From Bacillota bacterium (GTDB lineage: Bacteria; Bacillota; UBA4882; UBA8346), in assembly GCA_023429995.1 (NCBI GenBank), contig JAEZCE010000006.1, positions 1 to 64,000 on the forward strand: DNA of 64,000 bases. The letters are read 5' to 3'. Below are positions 60,600-64,000 of this stretch, piece by piece (positions within the stretch are counted from its first letter, which is position 1; each line of letters begins with the position of its first letter). The notes beneath the pieces are model-generated. The model made no database searches and was not told the DNA's origin. It saw only the letters and a list, made by a program, of their open reading frames with translations. Both the position numbers and the translations under genes were made by a program.

Positions 60600-61325
60600 A
60601 TGGAAAACGTTGCAAAGAAAATTCGGAATTTCAAGTTCAGGTTATGGCTGATTGTTGTGATTGCCTTAGCGGCTGTGATTGTAATTGGCGTCATTATCTC
60701 ATCAATCGACCAAAAGGCCAACGGCCCGGAACAATCTTTTGCCATTTATAATTCGGGGGATAAAGAAGTTAGCGTCACGTTCCACCGTCTGAAGAAAGAT
60801 AAGAAATACAGCGGTTACTTGGATGACCTTTCCGTGAAACCGGGCGAGACCAAGTATCAGGCTTATCCAGCCGGCACATATAAAATAATTGTATGGGACG
60901 GCAGTGTCACTGATGATAATTCGGAAGAGTTCCGGAGTATTAAAAATTTAAAAATCGTACTTCCTGAACATAAGGATAATTATAACCCGATTTACCTTGA
61001 TACTACCGGAGCCAATTATTTTGCTTTGATAAACGTTAACTATCTTTATTCCGGTTCGGCGCTGGCGAATCAAATCGCTAAATCCGTCGGAGCTTCCGGT
61101 GAGGGTCCGGTTCTTAAAAAATTATATAACGGTAAATTTCCATTCCGAACCCTTGAGCTGACCACCAATCGGACAATCGTAGGACCAAGCGATAAGCTTC
61201 CCCAAAAAGTCAGCACCGGTCATAGTGTGTATATTTTGGCTCCCGTGCCCAATTCTGTCAAGAAAAAAGCGGAAGTATACCAATATGCGCTCAGTTTTAT
61301 AGAGAAACAATGGAGCAGTGAGTAG
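60600..61325 (+). CDS. Membrane-anchored protein, unknown function
   Basis: 241 residues with a basic start (MENVAKKIRNFKFRLW), one membrane helix (LIVVIALAAVIVIGVIIS, about 17-34) and a large outside part. The outer segment begins like a beta-sandwich (FAIYNSGDKEVSVTFHRLKKDKKYSGYLDDLSVKPGETKYQAYPAGTYKIIVWDG), reminiscent of proteins that end in a small carboxypeptidase-like or DUF4397-like fold; I do not name a family. It follows the FHA gene by 57 bases and could be the membrane partner of the kinase/FHA set. Confidence 0.65.
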   Translation: MENVAKKIRNFKFRLWLIVVIALAAVIVIGVIISSIDQKANGPEQSFAIYNSGDKEVSVTFHRLKKDKKYSGYLDDLSVKPGETKYQAYPAGTYKIIVWDGSVTDDNSEEFRSIKNLKIVLPEHKDNYNPIYLDTTGANYFALINVNYLYSGSALANQIAKSVGASGEGPVLKKLYNGKFPFRTLELTTNRTIVGPSDKLPQKVSTGHSVYILAPVPNSVKKKAEVYQYALSFIEKQWSSE

Positions 61326-61386
61326 TACAACTTTATTCCGGTAGGCAAAACTTATGAGTTCATTATCTTAATCGAGGTGAAATGAA

Positions 61387-61869
61387 ATGGATGATGGGCG
61401 GGTTTCTTTCGTGCGGAATATGAACAAAGTTGAGTTCGGTGAAGATGGGGAGGTTTATTGTAAACTCTTTAGCCAATATACAATACTCTATTCCTGGAGG
61501 GGCGCGGGAATGGGCTATATCGAAAAATGCGCTAATCATTTGAATTCTCTCAGTGATGAAGTAATTGACCGGTTGTGTGAAGCTTCGATCCGGTATTGTA
61601 ATGATTTTTGCGACATGGTTGGCGAGAAGCCGCCAGAGTTTAAAAACGTTAGGGATGTCTTAAAACTAGTCCAACCCAATGGCTTAAGTATTCCTAAGCC
61701 TAAAGACGAAAATATGCCGGTAATTGATTTGGAATTAAATTGCGACTGGGAAGAAGAACATGGCATGCAATGGATCATCAGGAATGACGAAGTTTTGTAT
61801 GTAGGCGCATACAATGGGGAGAATCCGTGGGGTGATTTTACCGAAAAAAAAGAATGGAATTATGCATAA
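61387..61869 (+). CDS. DUF6985-like protein
   Basis: 160 residues, acidic. The C-terminal part PVIDLELNCDWEEEHGMQWIIRNDEVLYVGAYNGENPW resembles the DUF6985 type (WE.EHG..W......LYVG.Y...PW). The N-terminal part includes LSDEVIDRLCEASIRYCNDFCDMVG. Family function unknown; members are common in immunity clusters. ATG 61387 has AGGTGAAATG just ahead. Confidence 0.6.
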   Translation: MDDGRVSFVRNMNKVEFGEDGEVYCKLFSQYTILYSWRGAGMGYIEKCANHLNSLSDEVIDRLCEASIRYCNDFCDMVGEKPPEFKNVRDVLKLVQPNGLSIPKPKDENMPVIDLELNCDWEEEHGMQWIIRNDEVLYVGAYNGENPWGDFTEKKEWNYA

Positions 61870-61893
61870 TCGGTAGTCTTTGAAAGGGGGCGA

Positions 61894-62019
61894 TTGTCAA
61901 AAAAAATTACCGGAAAATTAAGTAGCGGTCAAAAGCTTCACCACGCGCTATACAATGGTGTGAACCGAGCCGGACTCAGCAATCAGGAGTACCGAAGCCG
62001 GGAACGATATCAAAAATGA
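61894..62019 (+). CDS. Possible 41-residue protein or gene fragment
   Basis: TTG start at 61894 behind AAAGGGGGCGA, encoding a basic peptide (MSKKITGKLSSGQKLHHALY ... RERYQK). The ribosome binding site and composition look real, but the length and lack of a recognised family leave open a remnant of a longer gene. Confidence 0.35.
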   Translation: MSKKITGKLSSGQKLHHALYNGVNRAGLSNQEYRSRERYQK

Positions 62020-62033
62020 AGGAGCAATTTTTA

Positions 62034-62306
62034 ATGAAAAAAATTATCGTAGCGGTATTATGCCTGTTGGCATTATCTGTTCAAGCCTTTGCCACTGATC
62101 TGGTCAATAAGGACTCCAAAAAGTACCGGGTGGAAATTAAACCCGACTCCTATACCAGAACGGAAATGGATGTAGCTTCAAGTTCCACCTATTCCGACAA
62201 ATTGAAAAAAGGTTACGTCATCACCAACCTAACCACTGGCGAGAAGATTACCGTCACTACCGATAAAAAGATTTTGATCGTGGATGGCAAGTTTAAGCAG
62301 GAATAA
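62034..62306 (+). CDS. Small secreted protein, unknown function
   Basis: 90 residues from ATG 62034 (GAAGGAGC upstream; an in-frame ATG at 62016 lacks a site). Signal peptide MKKIIVAVLCLLALSVQAFA, then a 70-residue mature part rich in Lys, Thr and Ser (KYRVEIKPDSYTRTEMDVASSSTYSDKLKKGYVITNLTTGEKITVT). No family recognised. The only exported product in this half of the island. Confidence 0.65.
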   Translation: MKKIIVAVLCLLALSVQAFATDLVNKDSKKYRVEIKPDSYTRTEMDVASSSTYSDKLKKGYVITNLTTGEKITVTTDKKILIVDGKFKQE

Positions 62307-62348
62307 TTACATATTGCCGAATCTAGTGTAAGAATTTTGAGGTAGATT

Positions 62349-62402
62349 GCTGGGGGCCCGGGACCGTTCAAAAAATTTTGGGGACGGTTTGATGCCCCCG
62401 GC
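62349..62402. repeat. Strong double hairpin in the 255-base gap
   Basis: GCTGGGGGC (62349-62357) pairs with GCCCCCGGC (62394-62402) allowing one G-T pair. Inside, ACCGT (62363-62367) pairs with ACGGT (62384-62388). GC-rich in an AT-rich setting and without T tract. Could be a REP-like unit or IS remnant. Nothing else is identifiable in 62307-62561. Confidence 0.6.
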
Positions 62403-62561
62403 AGCGTCTCTCAAATCTATATTTGCTCAAGGATAAGGGTAAAAAACATGTTCGGTGGCGAGAGATAGACTTGAAAGTAAATTTGTTTAGGCGTAGAAAC
62501 GGATTGTGAAATGATTGAGCATTAAGCGTAATTGATGCCTCGTTTTAGGAGGTTTTAGTTA

Positions 62562-63065
62562 ATGATGGAGCCAAAAGTTCAGGTGGCTTTTAGAAAAAGT
62601 AACGTAACTGAAAGATATATACAACTTTCAAAGAGATACCAGGTTGCAATAGATGAACAATATGAAGATTATGAAATTAAGAGGGTACTAGAAATAATTG
62701 ATGGATTAGGCTTGAAAGCAACCCCTGATACGAAAGAAAATTTTTTTAAAATAGTTTTCAGAGAACAAAACTATAAATTTCAGTTGAATATCTCATTGAA
62801 GTACGGAGAAGTGGATTTAATTTGGTGTGTTTGGAAGGATCAAGAATTGATTGAAGGGTCTCCTCTGGGAGTCCTAGTGAAATGGGATATCGGTTCGGAT
62901 AAGCATATATTTCGTCCGGCCTTTCGAAATGATGAAGAACTCCAACAGTTGCTTGCTGAAGCGATTCAAATGTTCAATGAATTTAAGGCGGCTGTTTTGG
63001 ATGAATATAAAATTGAAAGAAATGAAGAGGGATTTGATGTTTACCGAGGTTTTGGCAAAAATTGA
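62562..63065 (+). CDS. Unrecognised protein of the immunity array
   Basis: 167 residues, no recognised family. Soluble alpha/beta, with YEDYEIKRVLEIIDGLGLKATPDTKENFFKIVFREQNYKFQLNISLKYGEVDLIWCVW and a C-terminal helix (EELQQLLAEAIQMFNEFKAAVLDEYKIE). TTTTAGGAGGTTTTAG is a strong ribosome binding site. Its base composition is more AT-rich than that of the flagellar genes, consistent with transfer. Immunity role is guessed from context. Confidence 0.6.
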   Translation: MMEPKVQVAFRKSNVTERYIQLSKRYQVAIDEQYEDYEIKRVLEIIDGLGLKATPDTKENFFKIVFREQNYKFQLNISLKYGEVDLIWCVWKDQELIEGSPLGVLVKWDIGSDKHIFRPAFRNDEELQQLLAEAIQMFNEFKAAVLDEYKIERNEEGFDVYRGFGKN

Positions 63066-63138
63066 ACAAAGCCGATCATATATGAGGAACTGGTATACAT
63101 TCGTTTGAGGTAAAGTTGGGACTTGAGGGGGAGTAAAA

Positions 63139-63606
63139 TTGAAGGTTAAAACCGAAAGCATTTTGCCTGCGCCAAGTGAGCAAAGGATGCAAGAATTTAA
63201 ATCCGTTTGTAGGATTAATTTACCTGAAGAGTTTAAGAAATTTATCAAGGAATACAATGGCGCGGTGCCTATAACCATTCAATTTCCCGATGGTCGGCGA
63301 GAGCGGATGATTGAGCGTTTTTTGTGCCTTGTGGATGATTTCGAGTCGGACGTAAACGGATGGTACGATATTGAAGTGGTTCTGACGCAAATTGAGTCTC
63401 GATTATTGGATGATGAAGATCTCATCGGGTACAATGTAATCCCTTTCGCAGCGCTTTTTGCCGGAGATTTCGTATGTCTGGATTGTAGAAAAAGCGGAAT
63501 TGCTCCGGTGGTGGTCTGGTATCATGAAGAATCGGATGATCTTAACCCGGTCTTTGCAACCGTGGCGGAGAGTATTACTGAATTTTTTGAGATGTTACAC
63601 GAATGA
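63139..63606 (+). CDS. Second SUKH (SMI1/KNR4) family protein
   Basis: 155 residues with the SUKH core: SEQRMQEFKSVCRINLPEEFKKFIKEYNGAVPI (family N-terminal helix with LPEEFKKFIKEYNG), then IGYNVIPFAALFAGDFVCLDCRKSGIAPVVVWYHEESDD and the final SITEFFEML helix. TTG start at 63139 behind GGGGGAG. It is only distantly similar to the SUKH gene at 48506, so the island carries two different members. Confidence 0.88.
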   Translation: MKVKTESILPAPSEQRMQEFKSVCRINLPEEFKKFIKEYNGAVPITIQFPDGRRERMIERFLCLVDDFESDVNGWYDIEVVLTQIESRLLDDEDLIGYNVIPFAALFAGDFVCLDCRKSGIAPVVVWYHEESDDLNPVFATVAESITEFFEMLHE

Positions 63607-63713
63607 CTGCTGGAAAATGACGCAAACGGGCTGAAGCTATATTCCGTATCGAAAAAATAAATTGGTCTGACTTATTGACAGTAATAAAACTTAAAACAAG
63701 GCGGGTAATCACG

Positions 63714-63800
63714 ATGAACGCTTTACCAATCGAGGCTTTGACAAAACGCATGACCACCCGAAATGAACCCATCAAAACCGAGAAATTATTTTATATTTAA
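63714..63800 (+). CDS. Possible 28-residue peptide
   Basis: ATG 63714 after AAGGCGGG, reading MNALPIEALTKRMTTRNEPI to TAA. Too short to judge. It may be a decayed gene start or chance. Confidence 0.2.
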   Translation: MNALPIEALTKRMTTRNEPIKTEKLFYI

Positions 63801-63817
63801 CCGAGGTTGGCTCAAAT

Positions 63818-64000
63818 ATGTCTCGATCCGGGAAACTAATCCCAGCCGGTGATGGTCTTTTTTATAAACCGGACGGGCCTACCAGTATGGTGCGTTACAG
63901 AAATTCTAATCCACCCAGTTTGGATTCGTTCATGGAAGCTGTGAAAGTTCTCGGCCCGCCGGACTATTCGATTCGATCAGAGGAGTTTATCGATATATTT
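63818..64000 (+). CDS. Start of a further gene, cut by the window end
   Basis: From ATG 63818 the frame stays open to the last base (61 codons). It reads SGKLIPAGDGLFYKPDGPTS, then RNSNPPSLDSFMEAVKVLGPPDY. The ribosome binding site is weak. No family named. The style fits the immunity array, which evidently continues to the right. Confidence 0.5.
   Translation, partial: MSRSGKLIPAGDGLFYKPDGPTSMVRYRNSNPPSLDSFMEAVKVLGPPDYSIRSEEFIDIF

Noticed and set aside
53605..61325. Type VI secretion system
   Set aside because: A kinase, an FHA protein and a Clp-type ATPase recall T6SS control genes, but no sheath, tube, baseplate or membrane-complex genes occur in the window.

Overview
The window reads as one chromosomal segment of a motile, probably deep-branching Bacillota (clostridial or Hydrogenispora-like) bacterium. 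The main evidence is the gene order comFA-comFC-yvyF-flgM-flgN-flgK-flgL-fliW-csrA-hag ... flaG-fliD-(fliT-like)-fliS, which is the Bacillus/Clostridium late-competence and late-flagellar locus. Base composition is moderate. Nearly every gene is on the + strand, with strong AGGAGG-type ribosome binding sites and some GTG and TTG starts. The species assignment is inference; no rRNA is present.

Layout. 1-1364: a non-coding, repeat-bearing stretch and a small secreted adhesin-E-like protein. 1365-12329: competence genes followed by the late flagellar operon up to flagellin. FlgL is very enlarged by tandem repeats, and the flagellin leader carries two apparent CsrA sites. 12453-24137: a sigma-28 (FliA/SigD) promoter, a small helical protein, a giant Maf-type flagellin glycosyltransferase and a complete legionaminic acid pathway (LegB, LegC, LegG, LegI, an acetyltransferase, a CBS-nucleotidyltransferase and LegF), all inserted between hag and flaG. 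24246-27907: flaG, fliD, a FliT/FlgN-like chaperone and fliS. 28188-28385: a cold-shock protein with a textbook sigma-A promoter. 28924-33721: a five-gene branched-chain amino acid (Liv) ABC transporter. 34029-39811: asparaginase, a DUF502 membrane protein, a 7TM histidine kinase with its NarL-type regulator, a TIGR00266/AIM24 protein and a LURP-one-like protein. 40001-47963: a secreted beta-propeller protein and a 2166-residue subtilisin-like protease with FG-GAP-like repeats, ten Big_2-like repeats and a PPC domain.

48.2 kb to the end is an accessory island of small, mostly unrelated genes: two SUKH (SMI1/KNR4) proteins, a long ankyrin protein, DUF2262, an Imm22-like protein, DUF2314, a DUF6985-like protein, several unrecognised proteins and at least two broken genes. 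This is the usual look of a polymorphic-toxin immunity array, but no toxin is visible in the window. Embedded in it are a Ser/Thr kinase-TPR protein, a Clp/AAA+ unfoldase fused to a C-terminal DUF1963 domain and an FHA-domain protein. These are the best candidates for an undescribed phospho-regulated system.

Between the genes there is a family of at least four 105-115 bp imperfect palindromes (1144, 28457, 38208 and 41232) that look like a MITE or REP-like element. There is also a duplicated leader with the broken start of the TIGR00266 gene (48157-48402 copying 38333-38588), and several other perfect inverted repeats.
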